Assembly (NCBI RefSeq): GCF_000215935.2
Contig: NZ_AFNU02000010.1
Location: forward strand, 49,997 to 113,996
DNA: 64,000 nt
Origin: Haloplasma contractile SSD-17B
GTDB lineage: Bacteria; Bacillota_I; Bacilli_A; Haloplasmatales; Haloplasmataceae
Direction: 5' to 3'
Shown: piece by piece, positions 1-8,300 of the stretch
Layout of the letters: the number at the start of each line of letters is the position of its first letter
Numbering within the stretch: position 1 is the stretch's first letter
Program-made: the position numbers and the translations under genes
Notes under the pieces: model-generated
The model's input: only the letters and a program-made list of their open reading frames with translations
Told to the model about the DNA's origin: nothing
The model's database searches: none

Positions 1-651
1 AACAGGTACCATCATCCTAACATGACGGATGATTTTTACAACGCTATACAAGATGCAATCAATCCACAAACAGAATTAGTACTGGTTAATAAAAATTATT
101 CATTAACTAAAGACTATTTACCAGGCAAGTTGGTATCCATCAATGACCTACCACTAGTTATACCTAGTAAAGACAAAGACCGTAATAAAGTGTTAGATGT
201 TACCTATCAGGCACTTAAAGAAATGTTTAAAGACTCTAAAAAAGAAGGGTTAAATCTGTTTGTATCGAGTGGATACAGGTCATTTAATCGTCAAGACGTT
301 GTATACAACTACTATTTAGTTGAAGGCGGTAGGAGTTATGCCGATTCGTTCAGTGCAAGACCTGGTCATAGCGAACATCAAACCGGTTATGCTGTTGATG
401 TAACGTGTGGAAATGTCTTGTATCGTTTAGTAGAAAAATTTGAAGATACACAAGAAGGAAAGTGGATCAAAAAGCATGCCCACTTATATGGGTTTATTAT
501 TCGTTATCCTAAAAATAGAGAAGCTTCTACTGGTTATAACTATGAACCCTGGCATTTACGATATGTAGGCACGGATGCTGCTAAAAAAATTGTTGATGAA
601 AACCTTCTTCTTGAAGAATATTTGCTAAAATATACTGAACTACCAAATTGA
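1..651 (+). CDS. D-alanyl-D-alanine carboxypeptidase, VanY/M15B family (5' end outside window)
   Basis: Zinc peptidase expected to remove the terminal D-Ala of peptidoglycan stem peptides outside the cell. The M15B signatures are visible: SGYRS, then GHSEHQTGYAVDV (SxHxxGxAxD zinc-binding motif) and EPWHLRYVG (catalytic Glu and zinc His). The frame is open back to base 1. The Met at 22 has no Shine-Dalgarno sequence and family members carry an N-terminal signal or anchor, so I infer that the true start lies upstream and about 217 C-terminal residues are seen. It ends in TGA and is followed by a strong terminator. Confidence 0.9.
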   Translation, partial: NRYHHPNMTDDFYNAIQDAINPQTELVLVNKNYSLTKDYLPGKLVSINDLPLVIPSKDKDRNKVLDVTYQALKEMFKDSKKEGLNLFVSSGYRSFNRQDVVYNYYLVEGGRSYADSFSARPGHSEHQTGYAVDVTCGNVLYRLVEKFEDTQEGKWIKKHAHLYGFIIRYPKNREASTGYNYEPWHLRYVGTDAAKKIVDENLLLEEYLLKYTELPN

Positions 652-654
652 ATC

Positions 655-698
655 AAAACCATGATATTTCTATTAAGAAATCTTTCATGGTTTTTTTA
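655..698 (+). terminator. Intrinsic terminator of the carboxypeptidase gene
   Basis: Inverted repeat AAAACCATGA / TCATGGTTTT followed by a run of seven T, directly after the stop codon. Confidence 0.85.
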
Positions 699-1053
699 TC
701 ACGGCAAAATAATTAATTAAATCTATTATAGTTTTTAAGTAAACGGATCAGCTTATTTTACTACAAATTTATTCATTAAATTAGTGATTGATATACGCAT
801 TTAATTTCAAAACTTAAAGTTTAATAAAATAATTATTTTGTACAATAAACCTTTAAAATAAACTTTTTTTGTCATAAATTGAATTGTTTTGTAATATACT
901 TTAGTACATATACCATTCGTGCAATGAGAAATATGTGTTGTAAACTTTATCATCTTCTAGTGTTTTGTTCTACTCTATTCTACTTTATTTGATTTGTTTC
1001 ATGTATGTAATCTTCATAATCAATCCTTTCTATTTTTGCTTATTGCTTCATAC
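699..1053. other. Gene-less AT-rich spacer
   Basis: About 355 bases between two terminators. No ORF with a ribosome binding site and no clear repeat were found on either strand. Confidence 0.5.
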
Positions 1054-1088
1054 AAAAAACACGTTTCCATTTTGAAACGTGTTTTTTT
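1054..1088 (-). terminator. Intrinsic terminator of the DUF454 gene
   Basis: AAACACGTTTC / GAAACGTGTTT hairpin flanked by A and T runs on both sides. It lies just past the stop of the minus-strand gene and could work in both directions. Confidence 0.8.
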
Positions 1089-1096
1089 GTGTTTGA

Positions 1097-1489
1097 TTAA
1101 AAATTAGAATTATCATCATCTTCATAGGTCGTCACAATCAACATATAGATTGTGACTAAAATAGCAGCACCAATCATAATAATCTTACCAATGAGATACG
1201 GCATAAATACGATTGAGGAAACTAAAATACTAATCCAAGTAATTACTATAGTCAAAAACTTATTCCGTTTCGTAATCCCTTTTCCCTCATGATAGTTTTT
1301 GATATGAGAACCAAAATATTTGTTCCCTGTTAACCAGTTATACATTGTCTCCGAACTCCTAATATAGCATGCGGCAGCTATTAGTAAAAAGGGGACGGTT
1401 GGTAAAACAGGCAATAATAAATTAATAACTCCGACCACAAGTGAAATCGTACCAAGTATAATTAGTGCAACTTTAGATACCATTTTCAT
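1097..1489 (-). CDS. YbaN/DUF454 family inner-membrane protein
   Basis: 130-residue integral membrane protein of the DUF454 (YbaN) family, of unknown biochemical role. Recognised from the family pattern: an N-terminal hydrophobic segment with LLPVLPTVPFLLIAAACY, then IRSSETMYNWLTGNKYFG and the HEGKGITKRNK loop, followed by two further hydrophobic segments (about residues 80-118). The acidic tail EDDDN is probably cytoplasmic. It is a single-gene unit with its own terminator. Confidence 0.85.
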   Translation of the reverse strand: MKMVSKVALIILGTISLVVGVINLLLPVLPTVPFLLIAAACYIRSSETMYNWLTGNKYFGSHIKNYHEGKGITKRNKFLTIVITWISILVSSIVFMPYLIGKIIMIGAAILVTIYMLIVTTYEDDDNSNF

Positions 1490-1968
1490 TACAACCTACT
1501 CCTTCATGAGCTCTTTCATTAAAGTGAACGATTGAAATAAGAATTACAATTATTACTAACACCTTATTATTTATTATATCTTAATATGGATCTTTACTCT
1601 AATACTTTTTGTTTTTTAATAAAGTTTATAAAATCTACAACTTATTATTTGTTTTTTTGACAAATAAACAAAGCGTATTTCGACAACAAATCAAAAAGCA
1701 CGCTATAATTAGCGTGCTTTTTGATTGATATAGGGGTATGTTTGTCAAAAATTAACTAAAATAGTAATTTTTTGTGATGACTGTTTATATTTTATCACAA
1801 ATATTCTAGCATTTCAATACTACTTTTTAGGAAATATCGATAGTTTTTTCAATAAATTTGGAGAATAATGTCGAACGTTTAGTGATTTCCTCATAAAGCC
1901 ATGAACAATGCTATAAAATCAAGTTGAAATGAACTGTGACAATCTCTAGAGTGATTCATTTTTTCTAA
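1490..1968. other. Gene-less spacer with an isolated hairpin
   Basis: The left part is the likely promoter region of the DUF454 gene. The right part holds no supported ORF. The only structured element is the hairpin at 1690-1725. Confidence 0.45.
1690..1725. terminator. Orphan terminator-like hairpin
   Basis: Perfect 15-bp inverted repeat ATCAAAAAGCACGCT / AGCGTGCTTTTTGAT with a six-base loop, able to terminate in either direction. No gene ends next to it, so it could close a small untranslated RNA or be a remnant. Confidence 0.55.
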
Positions 1969-2008
1969 TAAAAAAACACCTATGTATCCAATTAGTTTAC
2001 ATAGATGC
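1969..2008 (-). terminator. Intrinsic terminator of the PH-like membrane protein gene
   Basis: Read on the minus strand, CATCTATGTA / TACATAGGTG forms a stem followed by GTTTTTTTATT, 29 bases past the stop codon. Confidence 0.75.
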
Positions 2009-2036
2009 CAGTTGTATATTAAGTATCTAGTCATGG

Positions 2037-2585
2037 CTATTGATTGTTTTTTGTTTCTTTAATCTTTTCAATTTGAACTTGGTTTTGAATAATTTTGAAT
2101 ACATCTTTATAATCTTCTACGTTTTTAAAACCAATTTCCTCTATTCGGTCCTGTGGTTTCAGTTCAATATCAAAAATAATATTCCCTAGATTACCATAAT
2201 GTTTTCTTACTTTTAACGTCTTAATCATTTGATATTTCTTTTGATGATAGATATCATTATAAAAAATATCAAAGATGATCATTCTATAATTTGTTAGCAC
2301 ATATAGTAGATTATTGAGTTTATTTACGGTTCGATAATAAAAAAGTATTGTAAGTACAACGACGACCACTAAGAGAGCAATTAATGAGTATAAAAACCAT
2401 GGTTCGTGTTCAGTCAATAGTTTAAATATAATAAGGCCTATTAATGTGAGCATAATCATCCCAGCGGTTATTAAAATATGAATATTTGGAATGAGTTTAG
2501 GTTTTGTTTTATAAAGGACATCTTCATCACTTCGAATAAAGTCATAGATGAGATCAAGTTCTTCAGTTGTTAATTTTTTAGCCAT
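2037..2585 (-). CDS. Membrane protein with bacterial PH-like domain
   Basis: 182 residues. Two hydrophobic segments (about 33-56 and 64-85) form a hairpin, followed by a beta-rich cytoplasmic domain. The pattern YVLTNYRMIIFD, IKTLKVRKHYGNLGNIIFDIE is typical of bacterial pleckstrin-homology-like (bPH) domains in YdbT/YvbH-type proteins. The function of these proteins is mostly unknown. It has a good GGAGG site before its ATG and is a single-gene unit. Confidence 0.6.
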   Translation of the reverse strand: MAKKLTTEELDLIYDFIRSDEDVLYKTKPKLIPNIHILITAGMIMLTLIGLIIFKLLTEHEPWFLYSLIALLVVVVVLTILFYYRTVNKLNNLLYVLTNYRMIIFDIFYNDIYHQKKYQMIKTLKVRKHYGNLGNIIFDIELKPQDRIEEIGFKNVEDYKDVFKIIQNQVQIEKIKETKNNQ

Positions 2586-2867
2586 AACTATTCCTCCATT
2601 TAATTCTATATTTATTATACAATACTCTTATAAAAAAACCAATATGTTTAACAGTATTCCGTACTTATACTTCATTATATTCCATAGAGGACAAGTTAAT
2701 TACTATGTAGGGCAACTTTAATCGTTTATATTGGTATTTATGTGATATCTCTCTTCTGCTAAGTAACGTTTACAATCTTCGGATTTAATTTCCATTATTT
2801 CCCTATATATCTAAATTAAATTGTGATATAATAGAAATTATTTTAAACGTGTAAGGAGTTGATTTTC

Positions 2868-3761
2868 TTGAATAAAGTTTGGTCAGAAGAGATACAGGGA
2901 ATAAACACCCTAGATTTAAGTCGAGAATTACGGTTTCGAGATGATCGAAAAGATTTATTTTTAACGCTTCTCGGAATAACTTCCGAGTTGACAGTCGTGG
3001 ACATAGGGTGTGGACCTGGTACCCTAACCAGAAAACTATCAAAATGGTTAGGACCTAATGCGACTATAATAGGTATTGATCGAGACATCAATTTTATAAA
3101 CTATGCTAGGGAGAAGGCAGATAAACATCATGAAAACATAACTTATATAGAGGGTGATGCACTAAACCTCCCACTAAAGGACAACTCAGTAGATGCCTCT
3201 GTATCTCATACAGTGATTGAACATGTGCCTAATAAAGAGTTTCTATTAGAACAAAAAAGAATATGTCGACCTGGTGGTAGAGTATCTGTTATGTTTGCTA
3301 GACCAGATAAATACATTAGAACAGAATCAGTTGAAACTCCACAACTCACAAAACGCGAAACCGAGCTCATGACTAAACTCTTTTCTCACAATTCTTCTGA
3401 TGTTGATAGAAAATATAATATAGGAACGTATTGGCCTGATTCAATCGAACTACCAAAATTGTTTGAAAAACTTGGCTTTAAACAAGTCTTTGTCGATGCA
3501 ATCGCCGTTCCCATTGCAATCGATGATTCGCGCCTTATAGAGCATGAAAAAATCGTAATGGTCGAAAATGAAAAACGACAATTGCTCGAAACAATTCATC
3601 TTGAACTAAATTCGTACAAAACGTTAACAGTAGCTGAAGCAAAAGATTTAAAAAGACTCATAGACGAACGGTTTAATAAGCGAATTAAACAGATTCAAAA
3701 TGGTTTCAAATTATGGGACTATACGATCACTCTTACGCAAATCGTTTCTGGTATTGTCTAA
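2868..3761 (+). CDS. SAM-dependent class I methyltransferase
   Basis: Rossmann-type methyltransferase: motif I VVDIGCGPGTL (about residues 41-51), acidic GIDRD after strand 2, GDALNLPLKD, and SHTVIEHVP in motif IV. The substrate cannot be told; the UbiE/Methyltransf_11-like core is followed by a charged C-terminal extension. The start chosen is TTG at 2868, nine bases after AAGGAG (2853-2858). An in-frame TTG at 2859 touches the ribosome binding site and is unlikely. Divergent from the gene at 2037-2585. Confidence 0.8.
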   Translation: MNKVWSEEIQGINTLDLSRELRFRDDRKDLFLTLLGITSELTVVDIGCGPGTLTRKLSKWLGPNATIIGIDRDINFINYAREKADKHHENITYIEGDALNLPLKDNSVDASVSHTVIEHVPNKEFLLEQKRICRPGGRVSVMFARPDKYIRTESVETPQLTKRETELMTKLFSHNSSDVDRKYNIGTYWPDSIELPKLFEKLGFKQVFVDAIAVPIAIDDSRLIEHEKIVMVENEKRQLLETIHLELNSYKTLTVAEAKDLKRLIDERFNKRIKQIQNGFKLWDYTITLTQIVSGIV

Positions 3762-3769
3762 TAAAAGAA

Positions 3770-3822
3770 AAAACTCCCCATAAGGCAACTAAGTTAGTTA
3801 TAGCTGCCTTGTGGGGTTTTTT
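3770..3822. terminator. Bidirectional terminator between convergent genes
   Basis: Long stem CCCCATAAGGCA / TGCCTTGTGGGG with A and T runs on the flanks. It serves the methyltransferase on the plus strand and transaldolase on the minus strand. Confidence 0.85.
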
Positions 3823-3852
3823 TATTTATTTTATATTAATGATATCAGTGAT

Positions 3853-4494
3853 TTATTTCTTTCCTTCATAAGCTGCTTTAAACTTCTCAATTCCTATATC
3901 AGTTAGCGGATGTTTAAAGCATTTCTTTAAGACATCATACGGTACCGTTGCTATATCAGATCCCGCTAATGCTGCATCTTTAACATGCATTGGGTGACGA
4001 ATACTAGCTGCAATAATTTCAGTTTCAATTCCATGAATAACAAATAAATCTGCAATGTCCTCAATAATTCCCATACCATCGTTTGAAATATCATCGACTC
4101 GTCCTACAAATGGACTAACATACGATGCTCCTGCACGTGCTGCTATAAGTGCTTGAGACGCGGAGAAAATAAGTGTGACATTTGTCTTAATACCATCTTT
4201 GCTTAATTGATTAACGACTTTCATTCCATCCTCAGTCATTGGAATTTTTACTACGATATTCGGATGAACTGATGCAATTTCTCTACCTTCTTTTAGCATG
4301 TTTTCATAATCAAGACTATTTACTTCACCACTTATTGGTCCATCAACTAATGATGCAATTTCTTCAATTACATCTTTAACTTGCTTCCCCTCTTTAGCTA
4401 CTAGTGATGGGTTTGTTGTTACACCACTTATAATTCCCATTTGATAGATTTCTCTTATTTCTTCAATATTAGCAGTATCAATAAAAAATTTCAT
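3853..4494 (-). CDS. tal: Transaldolase, small TalC/fructose-6-phosphate aldolase type
   Basis: 213-residue TIM-barrel enzyme of the short transaldolase family, which transfers dihydroxyacetone units between sugar phosphates through a lysine Schiff base. Diagnostic segments: [13 protein letters not shown] at the N-terminus, [27 protein letters not shown] (with the Schiff-base Lys) and [11 protein letters not shown] near the C-terminus. Length is normal. AAGGAGG precedes the ATG. Transaldolase versus F6P aldolase activity cannot be settled from sequence. Confidence 0.9.
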   Translation of the reverse strand: MKFFIDTANIEEIREIYQMGIISGVTTNPSLVAKEGKQVKDVIEEIASLVDGPISGEVNSLDYENMLKEGREIASVHPNIVVKIPMTEDGMKVVNQLSKDGIKTNVTLIFSASQALIAARAGASYVSPFVGRVDDISNDGMGIIEDIADLFVIHGIETEIIAASIRHPMHVKDAALAGSDIATVPYDVLKKCFKHPLTDIGIEKFKAAYEGKK

Positions 4495-4727
4495 ATCGTT
4501 TCCTCCTTTTAAATTACCTTCTTATATTTTTTGTTATTTTAAAGAATTTATGTGATTTTAATACTATTCCCTTCAAAATAATACCTTTATAGTTTATGTA
4601 ACTATCATGAGGTGGTTAAAATAGGACTATAAATCAAAGCGCCATCTGTATTTTGAGGGATGTCAATTATATCATGTCACCATCATTTGGTAAATAGTTT
4701 TGCTGATTGTGCTACTATAATGGAACA

Positions 4728-4762
4728 AAGGTCAACTGTTAAACGTTATAACAGTTGACCTT
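4728..4762 (-). terminator. Terminator-like hairpin after the peroxiredoxin gene
   Basis: Perfect inverted repeat AAGGTCAACTGTT / AACAGTTGACCTT with a nine-base loop. The T tract on the minus strand is weak. Confidence 0.55.
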
Positions 4763-4783
4763 CATGTGTTTTAGTTCATTCAA

Positions 4784-5386
4784 TTATTCGCTGTCTGTAG
4801 ATAAGAATTCGTTTCCAGGATTCCATCCACAAGGTACTAATTTACCTTCTGCTTCATTTTGGAATACTTCTAATGTACGTAATACTTCATCAACATTACG
4901 TCCACCTTCACCATGGTTAATAGAAGCATGCTTTAATATACCGTTTGGTGCAATAATAAATGTACCACGCCAAGCTACTCCTTTATCTTCATCATAAACT
5001 CCATATGCTTCTGATACAACATGATTGTTATCTGATGCATGTGGATGATCTAGACGTCCTAAGTCATGTGTTTGCCATGCTAAGTGTGAGTGTGCACTGT
5101 CTGTAGATACTGCAATCAATTCTGCACCTTTTTCCTTAAACTCTTTGTATAATTCATTGAAACGTCTAATTTCTGTAGGGCACACGAATGTAAAGTCTAA
5201 TGGATAGAAATATAAAATAATCCATTTACCTTCCTCGATGTATTCACCCATATCTACTGTGCCAAAACGATCTAAACCGTGACCCTCTGGCATTACAGCT
5301 TCCATTTCAAATAACGGCGCAGGTCTTCCTACTTTTGCTTCTGTCACATATAATTCATTATCCATTATTTCATCATAAGTTTCCAT
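4784..5386 (-). CDS. 2-Cys peroxiredoxin, AhpC/Prx family
   Basis: Cytosolic thiol peroxidase that reduces peroxides. Peroxidatic Cys in YPLDFTFVCPTE, catalytic Arg in WRGTFIIAP, resolving Cys in LVPCGWNPG. At 200 residues it is slightly longer than AhpC because of an N-terminal extension. The GGLG loop of overoxidation-sensitive enzymes is replaced by DLGRL and the C-terminal YF is absent, so by family knowledge it should resist overoxidation. AAGGAGG lies before the ATG, and a PerR-like site sits in its upstream region. No AhpF partner is nearby. Confidence 0.9.
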   Translation of the reverse strand: METYDEIMDNELYVTEAKVGRPAPLFEMEAVMPEGHGLDRFGTVDMGEYIEEGKWIILYFYPLDFTFVCPTEIRRFNELYKEFKEKGAELIAVSTDSAHSHLAWQTHDLGRLDHPHASDNNHVVSEAYGVYDEDKGVAWRGTFIIAPNGILKHASINHGEGGRNVDEVLRTLEVFQNEAEGKLVPCGWNPGNEFLSTDSE

Positions 5387-5460
5387 TATGAAATTCCTCC
5401 TTAAATTTTTATTACATTTAAATTATACATTGAAAACCCATTATTATACAAATCATTTGC

Positions 5461-5475
5461 TTATAATAATTGGAA
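5461..5475. promoter_or_regulatory. Candidate PerR box upstream of the peroxiredoxin gene
   Basis: TTATAATAATTGGAA matches 13 of 15 positions of the PerR consensus TTATAATNATTATAA. It lies just upstream of a plausible minus-strand promoter (TTGTAT and TATAAT 18 bases apart, with TATAAT at 5422-5427). AT-rich sequence makes chance matches possible. Confidence 0.35.
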
Positions 5476-5645
5476 ATTAAAATATACAAAATAATGTATT
5501 ATCTAAACTCTAATTTTATTATTCGTTTAATTCTTATATAACATTCATCATATAGGACATTTGTCCTGTTTTTTCTATTAAAGTTTTAAATCATACAACT
5601 CTATACAATTGTGAATTGTTTTGCTATGTATTTTTAATACAATTT

Positions 5646-5695
5646 AAAAAACGCTCTGTTTTTTTAGAAACAAAAAAATTTAACAGAACGTTTTA
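5646..5695 (-). terminator. Terminator of the dapH/dapL-like unit
   Basis: On the minus strand AAACGTTCTGTT and AACAGAGCGTTT form a stem followed by a T run, just past the stop at 5709. Confidence 0.7.
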
Positions 5696-5708
5696 TTTTC
5701 TATTAGTA

Positions 5709-6857
5709 TCATAAGTGATTACCCAATTCGTTAACTCGATGGATTAAATAAAAATGGAATAACCGTAATGATTTTTGTATAATAATTTCGTTTGATAGTA
5801 ATGTTGGATTTTCTAGTAGTGGGTATTTAGACTTTATTCCAATCGTAATTAGCAATCCATTAAACTTATTTGTATAAAATCCAAAGTCATTTCCATATAA
5901 GTAAGGTGCTTTAGTAACCAATTGATACTCCATCTTTCTACTATAATAGGTATTCAACGTATGAGCTAGCTCCTCATGATTATACACCCTTGGATAATAT
6001 AACCCATATGAAATATGAATCTTGCTATTGTATGCATTCATAAGTTTTTCTATTACAGTTTCTATTTTCACCTTCAGTGTCTTTATGACTTCTGAATCAA
6101 ACGCTCGAATCGTTCCTTCTAAAATAACCATCTTAGTACTGTGTTCTTCAAGTAATGTAGATTGAATGTTACAAAATGATAACACCACATCGTTTTCTCT
6201 TGTAATTTCTTTAAGTAATGATTGTAACTTAACGATTAATTCTGTAGACCGCTTCACAGGTTCAAATTTTAATAGCTCAGGGTGCTTTTTAATAAACGGG
6301 TTTTGTCTAGTCGTAATTTCAATCTTAATCTCCCTACAATACGAGTACCTTACGCCGGGGCTGATTAGTAGTTGGTTTGCATTTAATTCAGGGTCAAATT
6401 GAAGCGAATAAATTTCATCAATCTGGTATTGCTTCATTTGTTTGCTTTTTAGTAATCCATTAATTGAGTCATGATTATTTGACTGAAAAATAAAAAGAAA
6501 TTGATGGTCTAAATTACTTTCAAGGATTTCAGTAATTAACCCGAGTGCAATTGTTAGATGAATATCATACCCAAATGCCTGTCTAACTCCTTTTTTCATA
6601 GACTTATGATTGAGTTCTTCGATTGATTCTTTAGGGAGTGCACTCATATTAGCTCGATATGCAATTAAATGTTCTTTTTTTGTAAATGATGATATATGGA
6701 CAATTACTTCTTTTTTATAACTAGAAATCGTTAAACGTTCCTGATTGAGAGTCTTTAAGTAACTAAGAATTGCGTTCCTTGTATTTTGATCTTTTAAGTC
6801 ATCGGTAAGATACGGTATGAATCGACGTCTTATGCGTATGATTTCAATATAATCCAT
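5709..6857 (-). CDS. Metal-ligand-less M20 homologue of N-acetyldiaminopimelate deacetylase (pseudoenzyme)
   Basis: 382 residues that follow the DapL/YkuR fold from end to end: LIAYRANMSALP (for YRADIDALP), FGYDIHLTIALG (for CGHDLHMTIALG), SLQFDPEL (for ALHIAPEL), LEGTIRAF and GNDFGF (for GEDFGY). The M20D metal ligands are gone: Cys and His of CGHD are F95 and Y97, Glu-Glu of PAEE is N128-H129, His of ALHI is Q153, and the C-terminal LHH is PLLEN (346-350). Only D98-x-H100 remains. It cannot be a normal metallohydrolase. The frame is intact, so the protein is probably kept for another role. It sits two bases after the DapH-like gene, with AGGAG inside that gene's end: translational coupling. 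Confidence 0.7.
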   Translation of the reverse strand: MDYIEIIRIRRRFIPYLTDDLKDQNTRNAILSYLKTLNQERLTISSYKKEVIVHISSFTKKEHLIAYRANMSALPKESIEELNHKSMKKGVRQAFGYDIHLTIALGLITEILESNLDHQFLFIFQSNNHDSINGLLKSKQMKQYQIDEIYSLQFDPELNANQLLISPGVRYSYCREIKIEITTRQNPFIKKHPELLKFEPVKRSTELIVKLQSLLKEITRENDVVLSFCNIQSTLLEEHSTKMVILEGTIRAFDSEVIKTLKVKIETVIEKLMNAYNSKIHISYGLYYPRVYNHEELAHTLNTYYSRKMEYQLVTKAPYLYGNDFGFYTNKFNGLLITIGIKSKYPLLENPTLLSNEIIIQKSLRLFHFYLIHRVNELGNHL

Positions 6858-6859
6858 TA

Positions 6860-7552
6860 TTATAAGTGGTCTCCTATCGTTGGATCTACATTCTTTTCAA
6901 CTCTTTTAGCAGGTATACCTGCTACCACAAGATGATCAGGAATATCACTTGATACAATACTACCCATTTTAATCGTTACATCATTACCTATCCTGACACC
7001 GCTTAATATAATAACATTCTCTTGTATCGTTACCCGATTTCCAAGTGTTATTGCCTTTTTCTTATCTTTATTAGTTCCTGATAAAATACAGCCCTCACCA
7101 ATTATACATGACTCTCCTATCTGAACATTTGGTCCAATAACGCACTCACCTGCAATTTCAGTATCTTTTTTAATGAATACATTCTCTTTAATAATGGTCT
7201 TTTTATCAATCGTTATATTATTTTGTGTGATTTGTTTTTGTCTAATATTTATATTATTCGGTGTGGTTTGAGTTTGGTTACAAACTTCAGTTTGCAAATA
7301 TGTTTTGCTCTGTTCATCTTTAACATGACTTCGATTGTATTCAACCTTATAATAATCGATCCAATCTATATGTTCTTTTAACCAATTTAAAATGATATCT
7401 GAATGGCCCGCCATGATGACTCGATTGTTTAGCTTAAATGTCTTCACTTCATCTGGTAAGTGAATCGAATTAAACTCACCCATACATTCCATGTAAATAG
7501 GACTCCTACGGCCTTTGTCTTTAAAATATCGCTCTCGTTCTTCTCTATTCAT
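6860..7552 (-). CDS. Diverged tetrahydrodipicolinate N-acetyltransferase-like protein (DapH paralogue)
   Basis: 230 residues. The N-terminal domain (about 1-75) follows DapH/YkuQ (YFKDKGRRSPIYMECMG, VIMAGHSDIILNWL). Residues about 110-220 form a left-handed beta-helix of hexapeptide repeats (VIGPNVQIGESCIIGEGC, GNRVTIQENVIILSGVRIG, VVAGIPAKRVEKN). Between them lies an Asn/Gln/Thr-rich linker (about 82-108), and the central IGEGTMIDMN block of true DapH is missing. Lysine/DAP biosynthesis by this copy is therefore doubtful. First gene of a two-gene unit with the degenerate DapL relative. Confidence 0.65.
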   Translation of the reverse strand: MNREERERYFKDKGRRSPIYMECMGEFNSIHLPDEVKTFKLNNRVIMAGHSDIILNWLKEHIDWIDYYKVEYNRSHVKDEQSKTYLQTEVCNQTQTTPNNINIRQKQITQNNITIDKKTIIKENVFIKKDTEIAGECVIGPNVQIGESCIIGEGCILSGTNKDKKKAITLGNRVTIQENVIILSGVRIGNDVTIKMGSIVSSDIPDHLVVAGIPAKRVEKNVDPTIGDHL

Positions 7553-7908
7553 TTAGTACCTCCCCTACACCTTCACTAAATAGTATTCATTATTGCAATT
7601 ATTTATGATATAAAGGAGCACTTTTTGATGATTCAAATCACCTATGATAGGTTCAATTGTAGTATAAGTGCGTGTATATAAGAAACTTACTAATCCATAA
7701 TAACACTAAGTATACAGCGATATAATCTGTTGCAAAAATGAAGGTACTATTTGAATAGGAAGACTAGATGAATAATACTGATTTGTTTATTAAGAGCATT
7801 CTTTTTCTTTTAGATTAGATCATGATTATGCTTACCCTTTAGTCGACACTTTCTTTTTTAAACTGTCACAATTATAGACAATAGGATATAGTATAGTAGC
7901 AGATAAAT
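7553..7908. other. Gene-less spacer upstream of the dapH-like gene
   Basis: AT-rich, probably containing the promoter of the minus-strand pair. One 16-codon ORF with a weak Shine-Dalgarno sequence (about 7768-7818, plus strand) is not convincing. Confidence 0.4.
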
Positions 7909-7943
7909 AAAAAAACATTGAGGCATGCTATCCCCAATGTTTT
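7909..7943 (-). terminator. Terminator of the 47-residue membrane peptide gene
   Basis: On the minus strand AAAACATTG and CAATGTTTT (extended by a GG/CC pair) form a stem followed by TTTTTTATTT, 29 bases past the TAG at 7972. Confidence 0.7.
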
Positions 7944-7971
7944 AGTTCTTCAAATTTAATGTCGATCATTC

Positions 7972-8115
7972 CTAATTATTTACTTTATTTTTATCTTTTA
8001 ATTTATTAAATCTCATCGCTATCAATAATAAAATTCCAATCAGTAAGATAATCCATGAATCTAGATCCACAAACGATAGATCAATTTCAATTTTATTAAA
8101 ATCTATTTTGGGCAT
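7972..8115 (-). CDS. Small single-pass membrane protein, 47 residues
   Basis: Short gene supported by context: GAGGTGAT lies four bases before the ATG, and a terminator follows. The product starts MPKIDFNKIEIDLSF, has one hydrophobic helix at about residues 20-34 (WIILLIGILLLIAM) and ends in a Lys/Asn-rich tail (KLKDKNKVNN). Acidic N-terminus and basic C-terminus suggest the tail faces the cytoplasm. I recognise no family. Confidence 0.6.
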   Translation of the reverse strand: MPKIDFNKIEIDLSFVDLDSWIILLIGILLLIAMRFNKLKDKNKVNN

Positions 8116-8300
8116 TTGATCACCTCAATTTTATTAATCACATTTATTTCTTCTTGTGGTACATTCTTTATTCTTTATTTTTATAAATTGTGTCAATGGA
8201 ACCTAATGCTATCTATAAGGTGCACTAATTTCTCTTGTTTCATAGCTGTTGTGTTTGTGTCTATTACTCTTATACAATGCTCTTATACAATGCATGATTG

